64,000 nucleotides of DNA, from assembly GCA_947652605.1 (NCBI GenBank), contig OX393579.1, forward strand, positions 18,559,674 through 18,623,673, read 5' to 3'. Made by a program: the position numbers and the translations under genes. Position 1 is the first letter of the stretch. The number at the start of each line of letters is the position of its first letter. The stretch is from Elmis aenea. Its lineage: Eukaryota > Arthropoda > Insecta > Coleoptera > Elmidae. The notes below the pieces were generated by a model. The model was not told the DNA's origin. It worked only from the letters and a program-made list of their open reading frames with translations, and ran no database searches. Positions 11,540-22,954 of the stretch are shown here, piece by piece.

Positions 11540-12427
11540 ATGTCCCAAGAGAAAAACAAAAATAAACTTTCCGGGTTTCAAAATTTAATAAATAAAAGAA
11601 AACGGGAAGAAGAAAGAGATAAAAATGCTTCCAGAATTACTCAGTACTTCAGTAAACAAGTAATAAAGAATGACTCGGAGTCGGAGCCATTTCTTGGTTG
11701 CAGTAAGGATAGTTTTGATACACTTAGACAGCTGGAGAAGAACTCCAGTTCTATTGAAGATAATGAACATGCAGAACATGCTGAAGAACCTGTCGCTCTT
11801 ATAGAGCCCACCGACAATACAGAAGAAAGCATTGAAGATATTTTAACTAATCCGCAACGTGAAGAATCTATTGAAGATGCGAGTGTTTTTAATTTTGATG
11901 ATCCCGGACTTTGGCCGGAAACATTTTCTCATGCAACAAGGCAAGCCATTTTAGAAACTGGTCCTAAACAAATTAAAGATTTTAATTTTCCACGCGATTC
12001 TTCCGGTCGAAAATTTTCACATTCTTATTATAAAAGGCATTTAATAAATGACGAAGAATACAATAGAAATTGGTTAATTTATTCAGTTTCAAAAAACGCA
12101 GTTTATTGTTTTTGCTGCAAACTTTTCGAAATTTACAATTCCGAACACAATAAATTTATTCAGGGACTTAATGACTGGCAACATCTTGCAATGTACCTGA
12201 ATCGTCATGAGAAACATTTAAATCATTTGAACAATTACAAAAAATGGACAGAATTAGTTACATCCTTAAAAAATAGAACTTGTATTGATCATTTGCAACA
12301 ATTACTTATACATAATGAAAGCAAACGTTGGTATGAAGTTATAAAAAGAGGTAGACGCAGGCAGTGGCGCAGACCAAATTGCATAGTTTTTTTTGGCTTA
12401 ACTTTTGGGCAGCAAAACACCAAGTGA
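11540..12427 (+). CDS. hAT-type transposase, N-terminal half with TTF-type zinc finger
   Basis: The protein is 295 residues. Residues 1-115 are charged and low in structure, with an acidic serine/glutamate-rich stretch. Then comes the DDPGLWPETF motif (about 119-128) and a TTF-type zinc-finger region (about 150-225) with WLIYS, CFCCKLF and a later W..L..Y...HE...H spacing. This matches the N terminus of hAT proteins of the ZMYM1-like / TTF-finger group. The catalytic RNase H-like domain and dimerisation region are absent. Homology stops near residue 270, after which the frame runs through element end sequence (GRRRQWRRPN...) to a stop. It could act only as a DNA-binding fragment, for example competing with full transposase; that is inference. 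The start is supported by the splice acceptor just before it. Confidence 0.85.
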   Translation: MSQEKNKNKLSGFQNLINKRKREEERDKNASRITQYFSKQVIKNDSESEPFLGCSKDSFDTLRQLEKNSSSIEDNEHAEHAEEPVALIEPTDNTEESIEDILTNPQREESIEDASVFNFDDPGLWPETFSHATRQAILETGPKQIKDFNFPRDSSGRKFSHSYYKRHLINDEEYNRNWLIYSVSKNAVYCFCCKLFEIYNSEHNKFIQGLNDWQHLAMYLNRHEKHLNHLNNYKKWTELVTSLKNRTCIDHLQQLLIHNESKRWYEVIKRGRRRQWRRPNCIVFFGLTFGQQNTK

Positions 12428-12699
12428 CGACGTTTTTTTTTTTTTTTTTTTGCGTTAACTTTTTGGTACAAAAATCTGGAAATAGGCGCCAACCAAAGTT
12501 CTGCACACAGGCGCCGGACACTGCTGGCGCGCCACTGCTCACAATACTATTTTAACCCAATAAAAATACAATAGTAGATTTGCATTAGATTTAGTTGTCA
12601 GTGATGCTACTTAAGTAAATACCGAAACAATAAGTTTTTTCAGCGTTACATCATACAAGAACTCTATAGTTTTTTAGTGCTGCAAGGCTGCAACTGAGC

Positions 12700-13020
12700 G
12701 GTGGGATGTTTTAATAGTTTTTTACGTTATAATTACAAGACCGGAGAGTGGTACTTTATTGGACGAGTAGACAGTTTTTGGGCGAGCCGTAAGCGAGTCC
12801 TGAAAGCATACGAGTCCAGTAAAGACACAACGGGTATGTTACGTACAATATTTTTTCTGCGTCCGCCACTTACACCAAAATCACTATCGTCACCATCCAT
12901 AATTAAACAATAACTTAATAAACTACAGGTAAAAACTCGCTTGGTGGTATAACGCCGCTTGTTTGATAGCGCAAATCAACAAAACAACTCATCACCATGG
13001 CAACTATAGCAATTACTTAA
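12700..13020. repeat. Composite repeat, copy 1 (truncated)
   Basis: It shares with 36498-36920 the blocks GGACGAGT, GAGTCCTGAAAGCATACG, TTTTTTCTGCGTCCGCCACT and AAAACTCGCTTGGTGGTATA. It is cut off after CCATGGCAAC at about 12995-13020. The first 120 bp are an imperfect inverted repeat with ACGTAACA-type ends, followed directly by a second unit starting TTTTTTCTGCGTCCG. No coding capacity. Confidence 0.65.
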
Positions 13021-13435
13021 TATAAAATTTCTACAATCAAAAAATATAGGAAAAACATTTAACAAAATCTACTCCAGAAATCAAATTATCTTTGCATTTC
13101 TTTTTCTAAATGTAAATGGCGATTCCAAACGTTTCTTTGAGGAGTTTGTGTGTATTTACACTTATAAAATTACCTGTTCATTGGGCAAATTCTAGGATTA
13201 ATTCTTGGAACATTAAATTATAATCTACCTATGAAATCAAGGGTAGGAAAACATTTTTATGTATTTCGACTGTAGGATTAAGGCATGGTCATAAAAGTTG
13301 ATAATGATGAGATTAGAATTTTTGCAGTTTGCGTGCACCGCCAAATTTTTATTTATTCATTTTTACGGTAATTTTTCATAGGGCGCTGAACAGAAAGTTG
13401 CATAAGGGCGCCTGGTCCCCCTAGAGCCGGCTCTA

Positions 13436-14099
13436 ATTTAGCCTTAAAAGTTTCCTATATCAATGTAGGTATCACTTAATTTGGCAAGAATAGTTGATTA
13501 AAATCAAACATTTTAAAGAAATCATTAATTACTATTAAAAGACAAAGCTTTAAATTTAAATTGAACTTGATTTTTTGCCCTTAGATAGAAAGAATAAACC
13601 AAAAAAATGTACATATTTGGTGCATGAAAAGCAAATAAATTTAAAGTTAAGATCTGAAATTTTGCATTCAAATGAGAATTGTTGAAGCAACAATCCAATA
13701 AAAAAGTTTTGTAGCAACTGATGTCGACATCACAAGCGCGTATTATTAGATTTCTAAACTAAAACTGTCACGTAGGAATATACTGAAAATTTCGTATTGT
13801 GAGTAACAGGTTTTTACAAAAGATGTATTTTATTTGTAGGGTTTTACAAAGTGTCTAGCAACACTGTCGTTCATTGTACGATAAGGATGTTAGTTATATG
13901 GTCATTGCCTGAAAGGACTACAGATATACAGTACAATGTATTTTAAAGGAGTAATGTGCACTAAACGTTGAACTACAATGTAACGGTTAAGTTCACGAAG
14001 TTCCAAGTTGCTAAATTGCTAAAATCGTAATTCGTTTAGTAATACCCGCAGTCAGCAGTTTAGCAAAAAGAGCTCTGTGATACCAAATCATTTATTAAG
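13436..14099. other. AT-rich stretch without recognisable gene
   Basis: Nothing recognised. Confidence 0.5.
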
Positions 14100-14455
14100 G
14101 TATCTTGTACTCTTTCTTCTTGATTACAAAGTTTTAATAATAATAATAAAAATAATAAGAAATCTTTATTTAGCTTTTAGCTAATTTTACATTATCTTAA
14201 TGCTGCTTATATTTATTTGTACATATTTTCTTAACTATTAAATCTTAACATTATTTTTCACATATTCGAAACATAGTTTTTTAAAATTTGATATGGAAGT
14301 TGTTTGTTTAATTCATTAAAAATCTTGAGCCCTTTGTAGTACAAGGCGTTCTGTGTATTTGTTTTCGTTAGTTTTGGTAGTCTAAAGTCGTCTTTGTTCC
14401 TGGTCTGGTATTCGTGAATGTTACAGTTTTGTATTAAATTTTTAGTCATGTAACG
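14100..14455 (-). pseudogene. LINE 3' end: last ~60 codons plus TAA-rich tail
   Basis: The minus-strand frame 14449-14258 gives 63 residues with IHEYQTRNKDDFRLP, ALYYKGLKIFNELNKQLP and a short helix before the stop. This is the pattern that ends the ORF2 protein of many CR1/L2-type LINEs (H.Y.TR...P, then Y.G.K.WN.LP). Downstream on the minus strand is a short untranslated region and a microsatellite tail, (TAA)n on the plus strand at about 14138-14160. The copy is severely 5'-truncated near 14455. The clade is a best guess from the motif and tail. Confidence 0.6.
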
Positions 14456-16227
14456 TGGTAAAAAATTATTTATTGCCTTGTATTTTAAAAAAAGGCAATT
14501 AAAAGTAATTTGTTTTACGTACTACACATTTTGTTTTCATCCTATTATTATGTTTTAATACAAAAGATAAAATTAAAGTAAACATTGTACACGTTGGCAT
14601 GAACTTTGGCAAGAGAAACACTGTAAATAAAGTTTGTCTAGCTCGAGATAATATTTGAGCCGCCCGATAGTAATGAGAAAACTTTATTTCTTATCAGATG
14701 ATGTGGAACAAGAAGACTTAATAATTACCAATAATATTAATATGTGTTTTAGACAACAATGTATGACTAATTATTTGAATATAGGGTAATTTGCAGATAT
14801 TGAGAATCACCGGCGTGGAGATGAGACAATTAAGGCGGTAGTTAATGATGTGACGACAGAAAGCGGTCGTAACAAAAGACGTTCAAAGCTGTTAAGTTTA
14901 AAATTTGTTGAAACTTAAAAGTGGCAATCCGTGTGGATTTCCTGGAACCTGAACTTATGATAGCTGCTAGTTAAGTGACAATAATCAAGAAGCTTAAACG
15001 AATGTTCATAGTAGGAGTAAAAAATAAGGTCATATTGTTTAGCATGACAACGTCATTATTAAGAACGAAAAAAGGCGAAATTAGGTGGAGTGTCTTGCCA
15101 TATATACCTGTAGGTACCTTTTAGATTAGACCTAATCTTGTTTCTTCATCTTTCGTTTGTTTTATCGTATAATTATGACAAAAATTTATTGAATACTTAT
15201 CAAAACTGATAATAATTGATAATAAAATGATCTACTAATAATAATAGTTTTATAAGATTTTTTATCATCATTGGTATTGTAAACAAAATAAAAACGTTTA
15301 ATGACTTTAAGAGCGGCATTTTAAAAGCTTGCGAGCCACTTTATTAAAAAAAGATCGATGACAAAGACAACAATTTTTTTATCCTATTAGTAATTTGTTG
15401 TCGTCATTAAAAAAATGGCTTCCTTATATCAGCGAAAATGTCTACAAAAATCTATTTTTTGTCTAATTAAACCAGAAGTTTACATGTGTAAAACATGAAG
15501 AAAACATGAAGAAAAATAAATTTTAGTCAAAGAGGACCGGAATGATAATTTTGTAGGGTAAATCGGGTTTGGAGAAAAAAATTGATGCACTACATTCGAA
15601 ATTTGAAATAAGAAACTGTTCGAATCAATGGTCATCGAAGTAAAACAATCCTAAATTACTTGAGTGTTTCGTTTATCGATATAAATAAGTTTAATTACAA
15701 ATCACTTTTTTTTCTATGAAGAATTACATATAGAAATTTCACCACTATCATCTCCTTGTCACTAACAATCTTAATTACTAGAATAAAATAAAAGGTTTAT
15801 TCCAGCAAGGTTATGTACAATCCGATGAACTATCAGCTGATACGCAGTATCGATATCGCGTTTCAGCTTAGTCTCCGTTAGTTTATAAGACGGTTAGTCG
15901 GCTGTTATCGATTAAAATCATGAACTAGTTTGTAGACGATAAAATAGTAAATGAACGAAGGCAAAAACTGTCGCTAGATTATTCCACGCATGCGCTGTTT
16001 AAAACTAACGTGGCTTTGATAGCTAAGCATCGCCCGCTTAATCCTACGCATTGTTGTCCTAGTTAAGCTTTCTTTGGAAATTTAATCTAGCAATGCTTAA
16101 ATTTCTATGAACACAATAGACACAAATGTCATTTACAATTGGCCATGTCGTTAGAGTGTTTCGACAGCGGCTACATTTATTAGTCTATAGTTGGCGCATG
16201 TGCGTGAACCAGTTCATGTGTTAGTAC
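14456..16227. other. AT-rich stretch without recognisable gene
   Basis: No coding motif, RNA gene or repeat boundary was found. Confidence 0.5.
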
Positions 16228-16723
16228 CAGGGCATAAAACCGGTTTTTTAAACCGGTCAAAAAAAAACGGTTAACCGTTATTTTTTGTACGTAAAAGTGA
16301 TTTTTAACCGAAACAGAAACCGTTATATTTAATGGCAAAAAACGGTAACCTTTAAACAAAATAATTAAAAACCGGTTTTTTAACATATTTTTTTAATAAA
16401 AATTACTTTAAAAAATACAAAATCTGCATTAAATGCGATTAGTTTACCAGATGTCATTACTGAACGCTTGATTGTACATAGGTATATAAAATTATAAATA
16501 GATCATATCTTTTCATACTTTGCATTCCTAATCTAAATTATTTTAAAACCCGGTTCTAAAACCGGTTTATAAGTTAAATCGTTTTTTTTTACAGAAAACG
16601 GGTTTTTTATTAAAAAAAAACGACGTTTAACAATAAACCGGTTTTTAACCAAAAACCGTTATAAAAATAAAGTTCTCGATTTCGGTTAACCATTAACCAA
16701 TTTTTTTTTGGTTTCGAGCCCTG
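16228..16723. mobile_element. hAT MITE with AACCGG subterminal arrays
   Basis: The ends are CAGGGC...and ...GCCCTG. The flanking 8-mers GTTAGTAC (16220-16227) and GTTATTAC (16724-16731) differ at one position, fitting an aged hAT duplication. AAACCGGTTTT and AACGGTTAACCGTT-like palindromes crowd both ends (16238-16380 and 16545-16690). No transposase. The motif is close to the AAACGG bound by maize Ac transposase, a known hAT binding site type. Confidence 0.8.
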
Positions 16724-18367
16724 GTTATTACATGAATTAGTACAAAATACACTGCTTCAACAAATCTAATTTTTCTACTGCCAAAAGAGTTTAAAAACTT
16801 CTATACTTCTACAACAAAATCTTATAAAAAGGATCACTGATTTAAATAAACTTATTTGTAAACGTCATTTGCAGATTATCAAATTTAGACTACAACCATT
16901 GCTAAATGACGATTGAGCTATGGGACGTGTTTTTACTCTTTATCTTGGTTCTGAGGTGTATCTGATTGTTTTTTGTTAAAACGCGCAAAATTCACACTAC
17001 ATAAAATGTTTTTTTCATATCAAGATCAAAGTCGCTGTTGGTTTCGTGCTGTCATCGATCCTGCTAACCTTGTTTGAGTGTTGAGAAACAAAAAAAAATG
17101 GTTACCTGAGTTCCTACACACCGTTCGCAAAACTGTTCGAGTTCCCACTAATTTTATTATAAAGTTATAGAATTGTATTTTCTAAAATAAAAAATCCAGA
17201 CCGACAGAATATTTTTCGTTTACTTGTTCAATCTTATCTTTAATTAGAAATGGAAAGTTTTACTTTGTCAAATTTAAATAGAACACACTTATATTAACTG
17301 TAAGAACGATAAACTTACATTTTATGTGCTACTGTTAACTTACAAACAATGCAATATAAATTAATTCTTATGCAACAAGTTAAAATCTTAGTAGTACTAA
17401 GTTTGCACATAAGGCTTACAAAGCAATACTTTTTCAACCCAAAAATTATAATCTTATTTTATTCAAACACTGTTGATTCATTAAATGAAGTAACCTTGTT
17501 TGAAGTTTTTAAGGTTAAATTAATTATACCCTATAGTAAATAAAATTAAAATTTGGACAATATTATCTGCGGGCTTGTCACAGTTCTGCAAGTTCATTAT
17601 TAAACTTTTTCTGGTGAAAAGTACTAGCACGTACTGGTACTCAGACTAAGCTTAAATATCAATTATTTTCGTTCTACACTACAGTCTACATGCACTCTAC
17701 AATATGCAAAAAGGAATGAAAACTATTTTACAGATAAACGACTTCTTTAATAAATATTTAGCTCTGAAAATTGGCTTATAAAATAACATTAAAAAAATAT
17801 GTCGATACCTACAGTATAATAAAAAGTGATGTAACTATTAATACGTTTTCAAAGTATTTTTAGCTTTATTTGTAATAATATTCTAAGTGTCAATGATTCG
17901 ACTATTTTCAATAGATATAGACTTATTATCCTTCAAACGAATTCTCGAAAAAACATAAACAAGTTCTCATGGAGGCGGCAATTATATTGGAACCCGGTGG
18001 AGGCAAAATCATTAATGCTCTACTGACTATTTGGATGTAATTTTTTAAAAGGTATTTTAATCACAAACGTCAGCACGTAGGTAGATATCGCTTCTAATAA
18101 TATCCCTGATAATACAGAAAGCGAGAGACGTTAAAAATAATGTGATAAGTTTAGAAAACCGTGCGTTCGTGTTATAAAAATAGATTTACGCGCCAATTCT
18201 TTTTAAAGGTATCTTTTGTTTTCAGACAGGAGACTACGCCATTTTCCATCTCGTTGCGTCCATTTGAGATGGCGTTCCTTAAAAATGCAAATGTCTCCAT
18301 CGACTAAGGTTCGCTTGGAAGCCCTTTAAGCGATTTAAATTATAGCAAATTTTATTCTCATTCTGTA
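16724..18367. other. AT-rich stretch without recognisable gene
   Basis: Nothing recognised; open frames such as 17349-17543 are short and featureless. Confidence 0.5.
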
Positions 18368-18761
18368 CAGGGTGGTTCAAAATCGATAAGAAATTGTATT
18401 TATGGTAATCAAATGGCAAGATTACAAAATGCAAGCAATTTTTTGACAGTTACTTTAAGGCGTTTTTATATTACATACTTGTTACTGTGTTAAAATTCGA
18501 AATGATAAATAAAACATTTCCAAAACTTTTTAAACACTTTTATTTTATTTTTAATGGCAACAAGAGTAAGTTAGGCATAGTTTAAACATTTTTGTTTTTT
18601 AATTTTATTAAGTTTGTTAAACGGTTTGCTATTTCTTAAAAAAAAACTTGATAAAGTATCAAAAAAAAACAAATTTAAAATCTATGAAAACAAAACAAAA
18701 ACTTTTTTTATTCTAGATGTTTAAAGTTTCACAAATTTGACCAAGCGTAAAAAACGCCCTG
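18368..18761. mobile_element. Small TA-flanked element with CAGGG ends
   Basis: It starts CAGGGTGGTTC and ends ACGCCCTG, each bordered by TA, as in the larger CAGGGTG elements of this window. The inverted repeat beyond the first ~8 bp is poor and there is no coding sequence. It may be an old deletion derivative of the same superfamily. Confidence 0.45.
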
Positions 18762-19334
18762 TATAGGTAATATTTTAAAATTGTAGGTGGTGGAAAGTGT
18801 TACATAATCTATTGTCAATCTTATCTCCAAGCGAATTTCTTCAGACTTCTCCAAGTTTTTAAATGTTGAAAATTTTTGAAAGTACCTACTGTATTTTCAT
18901 GAAAATGCAATTTTCTATAAAAAAATTCAATCTATTTTGATCACCATTTAAAAAAAAGTGCTTTAAGGGATTAACGGAACTGACAGAAGCCAATATTTTG
19001 GGGTAATTTTCAAGACACATGATAATGACGATGAAACGATAATCAATAAAATAAGTAATAACAATACAATATATTATGAGATAAAATAATAATAATATTG
19101 TAATTTATTTAACGATTTGTTAATATTACATTATATTTTATAACTTACGTATATAAATATATAAAAATTAAAACTTTCCCTTGATATAGGTAACTACTGA
19201 GCTCACGTCTAAACCTTACAATATTATGAATCATACAGATCTATCAACTTAATCTTGTGGGTTAAAAATATAAAATAGATAATCATCTGTTATCCAAAGT
19301 GTTGTAATTTAATATACAAATTTGAAACATAAGA
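18762..19334. other. AT-rich stretch without recognisable gene
   Basis: Nothing recognised beyond AT-rich DNA around 19030-19150. Confidence 0.45.
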
Positions 19335-19625
19335 AGTTAATAAAAAAACTTATTAGGACGAAACTGCCAAAAAATGTGTATAAGATAGAGCCCGTAAAGA
19401 AATGCATGGAAACAAAAAAAGATGAGGTTCAAAAGCAGCAGTGAAGATGGTTTGATCACTTACACAGAATGGGAAGAAACTAGGTGGCGAAGAACGATGT
19501 TAAAATGAATTTTATCCTAAAACAGAAAACGACGACAACATCAGGAAAGCAATGAAAAGCAGAAAGATGAAAAAAGACGTCTGCTACAATATAAATGTAC
19601 GGAAAAAAGGAACGAACAGACGGTA
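19335..19625 (+). pseudogene. Decayed LINE reverse transcriptase tail
   Basis: One frame reads KDEVQKQQ, a stop, then RWFDHLHRMGRN, a stop, and VAKNDVKM. RWF.HLHRMG is the RWLGH..RM block near the C terminus of RTE-like reverse transcriptases, as at 43051-44619. Two stops are visible. Only this tail is identifiable; the borders are approximate. Confidence 0.55.
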
Positions 19626-19639
19626 ACAGCTGTAATCCA

Positions 19640-20410
19640 AAATTCTATAACTTTGTTATTTTAAGAGGAAACCCCTATAAATCTTATATTTTTGTGAATC
19701 GTGGAAAATTCTCTATCGAAGTACACACTAAAGGCTGTTTTATACTATACTATTTTTTCGTTTAAGAAAATCGTATACGATTTTTAATACAAAAATATGA
19801 ACCATTTACATTGTACTATTTTTTGGTACGAAAACTCCAATATATTTTGGTTACTTTTTAGTAACTTTTATCATATTTTGTTGGCACCTTAAGTAACCAT
19901 GTCAAATGTTCAATTTGATCACAAAACAGAAAGTGAATCATTTTCAAATTAAACGTATATTTAACGCTTGTTCCATTCTACATATTTATTCCTACAAAAT
20001 AAATTGTGAGGGATACCGGTAATAAGTAGTATTTAATATCGTTTGATTGTTTCAGTTCACCTAATCCACAAATGACATGCGGTCAGATACAGTTACAATA
20101 GAATACGCATGCGCCCATGCTAAAATTGGACGCATTTAGGGCAGGTAGTAATTTCGTACGAATTTTTGCGTTCAAGATTTTTAATTTGATTGACATCGTA
20201 CTAGAAAATCGTATACGATTTTTTTAAACGAAAAAATAGTACTCCTATAATATAAAACAGACTTAAGAGAAGTAAATTGACAGAAGGTCCATTATCAATG
20301 CTTATTTTTTAATGCACCATCGGATTTAGTTGCCAGTCTGACATATTTCATTTAAACGTCATTCGATAAAGAATTTTCCACAATTCACGATCAAAAAATG
20401 CTTTAAACTA
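19640..20410. repeat. Inverted arms of a CAGGGTG-type element split by a MITE
   Basis: GAATCGTGGAAAATTCTCTATCGAA at 19696-19720 is mirrored by TTCGATAAAGAATTTTCCACAATTCACGA at 20361-20389. The sequence on both sides also matches the arm starting at 30608 (GTAGAAAATTCTCTATC, ATATGTCAGACTGGC). The MITE at 19732-20263 sits between. Termini were not found. Confidence 0.5.
19732..20263. mobile_element. MITE with TAA target duplication (PIF/Harbinger-like)
   Basis: Inverted ends AGGCTGTTTTATA / TATAAAACAGACT extend inward for about 60 bp with gaps, sharing TACTATTTTTTCGTTTAA and AAATCGTATACGATTTTT. TAA borders both sides (19729-19731, 20264-20266), which fits PIF/Harbinger. It is 532 bp with no coding capacity. 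It landed between the arms of an older inverted repeat. Confidence 0.7.
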
Positions 20411-21380
20411 TCAAACTTTTATAACACTAATTTTCCTTGTGTACTACCAAACAAAAAGGTTTTATATTTGTTACTCCTATATATTTAATATAAACTTTTA
20501 TTACAAATAAACCATGCAAATAAATTGAGGATCTTTTAGACAACAATCCGTTTTCGAATTAATTTCCAACAGATCCTCGTAAAGTTTATTCAACAATAAA
20601 ACCGAAATGGTGGATTCTACTTTTACAACAGCGAAATAAAGCGGCCAAATTAAATGATGGTTGCAAAAGGCAAACCATAATCGTTTCAACCCCATATTTT
20701 TATTATAGATCACGTACTGCAAGTATCGTTAAAATATTGCAATTTGCGCTGAACTTTTAGCTGTTTTCAGAACACATGTAACGCTGTAAAATTTACAACA
20801 CACTAAAATTATTACGTTGTTAACTTAATCAATAATTCTTGTATCGTTCGCGGGCTTGTTAGTGCTGTAACTATACCACATACATTTGTTTTAACGAGAA
20901 ATTGCACGTACAACGAATTCCTTAATTAGCTCTTAATCCTTTACGTAAAACCTTTAAAATAATTTTTGTAAAATCCTACTAACTTTATGTTTTAATAAAA
21001 TTGATATTAGAGGCGATCTATCACTCAGTTTTATTTACCTTACGACACATTTTTTGTTTGCATATTTATTTTTTTCGGACATGCAGTTGTTTAGTATAGA
21101 TAAGAAATGAAAACATTGTTTTTTCAACTCCTGGCTGCATTATTTTTACAACCTTCACAAAATTTAAAAGTATGAAAAAACAATTTAATACAACAACAAT
21201 GCGGTTGTTATGATTAGATTTTAAGAATATTCAAATTTTATCAAATTATTAAAATAAAGATAGAGTTGGTTCGCGCACAACTTGTAACATTAGATGGACA
21301 GCTAACAAAGATAAGTCGTTTTATGGCTGGCTATACGAACATTAAATTATCATTTCGTATAATCCAATTATGTTTTTTAA
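20411..21380. other. AT-rich stretch without recognisable gene
   Basis: Nothing recognised. Confidence 0.5.
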
Positions 21381-21972
21381 CCCTAGAAGCCCAATCATAT
21401 TTTTGAGGCTATAAAGTCCAATCATACGTCAAAACGACGTACAATTATAAAAGAGCTCTATCTAAATAAACTTTACTGCAAATACTAGTTTTTTGTATGG
21501 TTTATGTGAAATACTTTCTATGTAAATAAAAAAACAGAAATTTAGAAAAAACATTGTTTATTTTAACTCTGAAATGTTCACTTTAATTAAACATACAAAA
21601 AATTGCACGAAAACTGAGATCCTTGTAATTTTTTCTTATATACTACAAATTGTTTACAAAAATCAACTATTTATATTTTTTTATGAAAAACTAATCAACT
21701 CTTATCAAACATAAATCACTTAAGTCAAATATAATTCAGAAAATTCGAAAAGTGCAAAAGTTAACAAAGCCCAAACATACGTCATAACGACGTGAACATT
21801 GCGATAACAACAAAATGGCGGCACTTATCAAAGCGAGACTGCTGTCTCCTGTTAGCTCTGGGCATGTGCCTAGTTGGCTCGGATGGTCACGGCGATCTAA
21901 GCAAGCATGCGAAAGAGATCGCGAATATGTGTTGGAGTGTACGTCAAAATGACGTAGATTGGGCTTCTAGGG
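21381..21972. mobile_element. piggyBac-type MITE
   Basis: The ends CCCTAGAAGCCCAATC and GATTGGGCTTCTAGGG are exact 16-bp inverted repeats, and CCCTAGAA is the start seen in piggyBac itself. The left flank is TTAA (21377-21380), the piggyBac target; the right flank is TTGA, one change away. Three ACGTCAAAACGACGT-like palindromes lie at about 21427, 21779 and 21941. There is no transposase; the open frame at 21792-22016 crosses the right end and has no family features. Confidence 0.8.
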
Positions 21973-22044
21973 TTGAAAAACAGTTCAGGGCAAGCAATCA
22001 TATTTTTGTTAGATAATAATAAGTTCCCAAAAGCGACTGTATTA

Positions 22045-22217
22045 ATCATTTTTACTGCCTAGGCAGTAAAAAAAATAAAATGCGCTACGCTCATTGGTTG
22101 AACTTAGAAAAATTGAGCGTGCTTCTGTTCAAGGATACGTATTTGACAGGAGTATGAGAATCCGACAAATGAAGTAAAACTTTATTTATTTGCTCGATTT
22201 TTCGCTATTTCTTTGAC
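22045..22217. repeat. Dispersed repeat ending in ACTGCCTAGGCAGT, copy 2
   Basis: Reverse-oriented partner of 7550-7726, with the palindrome at 22052-22069. Conserved blocks include AAAATTGAGCGTGCTT and TTTTCGCTATTTCTTTGA. Confidence 0.65.
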
Positions 22218-22278
22218 GATTGCAGAAAAAATTTAATATCCACACTCATGATAAAAAGTCGAACTTTACTGTCTTGGT

Positions 22279-22925
22279 CAGTGATGTGAAATGACGGTCA
22301 TTTATGATTGTGACGTCATGACCGTCATGACCGGTCATATGACCGTCATTTATGATTATTTTTATAACAATGGTATAAAATTAATATATAATTAATAGGA
22401 ATAATAAATAAAAAGCAGAATTATTAGTATCAGTATCTCTATCTGGGTATTGTATTCCTTCAGAGAAGGCTCTAGAAGTCGAGGGAGTTGAAGGTGATTT
22501 TGGACTACTTATGCTGAGAGCTAATTTTTTTAAATAAAACTTTTATTTGCAGTTCTTGCATGTTGTAATTAAATGTTCTGCCATTCTAGTGGCATGAAAT
22601 CCGTATCTCTTTCTACAAAATTGGCAACCATAAGTAGTAGCTACCTTTTGCTGCGAACTTGCAGGATAACGTGTTTACCAACTTTCAGAATACTTTATAT
22701 AGTGGTTTTTATAGTTTTAATATCGATATTGCAATTAAGATTAACACAAATCAAGTGACAACCACCATGTAAACTTAAAACTGTCATTTTTGGATGTTAG
22801 AAAAACTGTCATTTTGAATTTTGGAGGTTAGAATGGTCACGGTCATTTAAAATCATTGTGACGTGACGTCATGACCGTCATGACAAACTGTCATGACGCG
22901 GTCATATGACACACTCACATCACTG
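22279..22925. mobile_element. hAT element with BED-finger remnant
   Basis: The ends are CAGTGATGTGA and TCACATCACTG, exact inverted repeats. An exact 8-bp duplication GTCTTGGT lies at 22271-22278 and 22926-22933. Subterminal ATGACGGTCAT / CATGACCGTCATGAC repeats occur on both sides. The 647-bp element keeps part of a transposase gene on the minus strand (22540-22660) and is otherwise non-autonomous. Confidence 0.88.
22540..22660 (-). pseudogene. BED-type zinc-finger exon remnant of a hAT transposase
   Basis: The minus strand reads YGCQFCRKRYGF, then TRMAEHLI and TCKNCK before a stop. The C-x2-C pair, the TRM..H spacing and the final cysteines are those of a BED zinc finger, the DNA-binding domain at the N terminus of many hAT transposases. 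A further open stretch lies downstream on the minus strand (about 22390-22510, rich in S/T/P), separated by an AT-rich piece ending in AG that could be an intron. No catalytic domain remains. It sits within the hAT element at 22279-22925, consistent with its origin. Confidence 0.65.
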
Positions 22926-22954
22926 GTCTTGGTACATAAATAGGAGTAATTATT

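Larger units (their letters stand above)
11018..12537. mobile_element. Complete hAT element with internally truncated transposase gene
   Basis: The left end CAGGGGCGCGCC and right end GGCGCGCCACTG are inverted repeats with one mismatch, followed inside by GGCGCC/CACACAGG blocks on both sides. An exact 8-bp duplication CTCACAAT lies at 11010-11017 and 12538-12545. The element is 1520 bp. It carries only the N-terminal part of a transposase (11540-12427), so it is an internal-deletion derivative. An internal CAGTGGCGC near 12364, at the point where homology to the transposase stops, may be an extra copy of the terminus brought in by the deletion. Confidence 0.9.
10933..13435. mobile_element. 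Possible outer element enclosing the hAT at 11018
   Basis: TAGGGCCAGCT at 10933 and the reverse complement of the right end AGCCGGCTCTA at 13435 agree at 9 of 11 positions, and both sides carry GGGCGCC-type sequence just inside. No target duplication was found. If real, it is an older element split by the 11018 hAT and by repeat DNA at 12700-13020. The evidence is weak. Confidence 0.25.

Noticed and set aside
21792..22016. Open frame of 74 codons beside the piggyBac right end
   Set aside because: It runs across the terminal repeat and target site into flanking DNA, so it is fortuitous.
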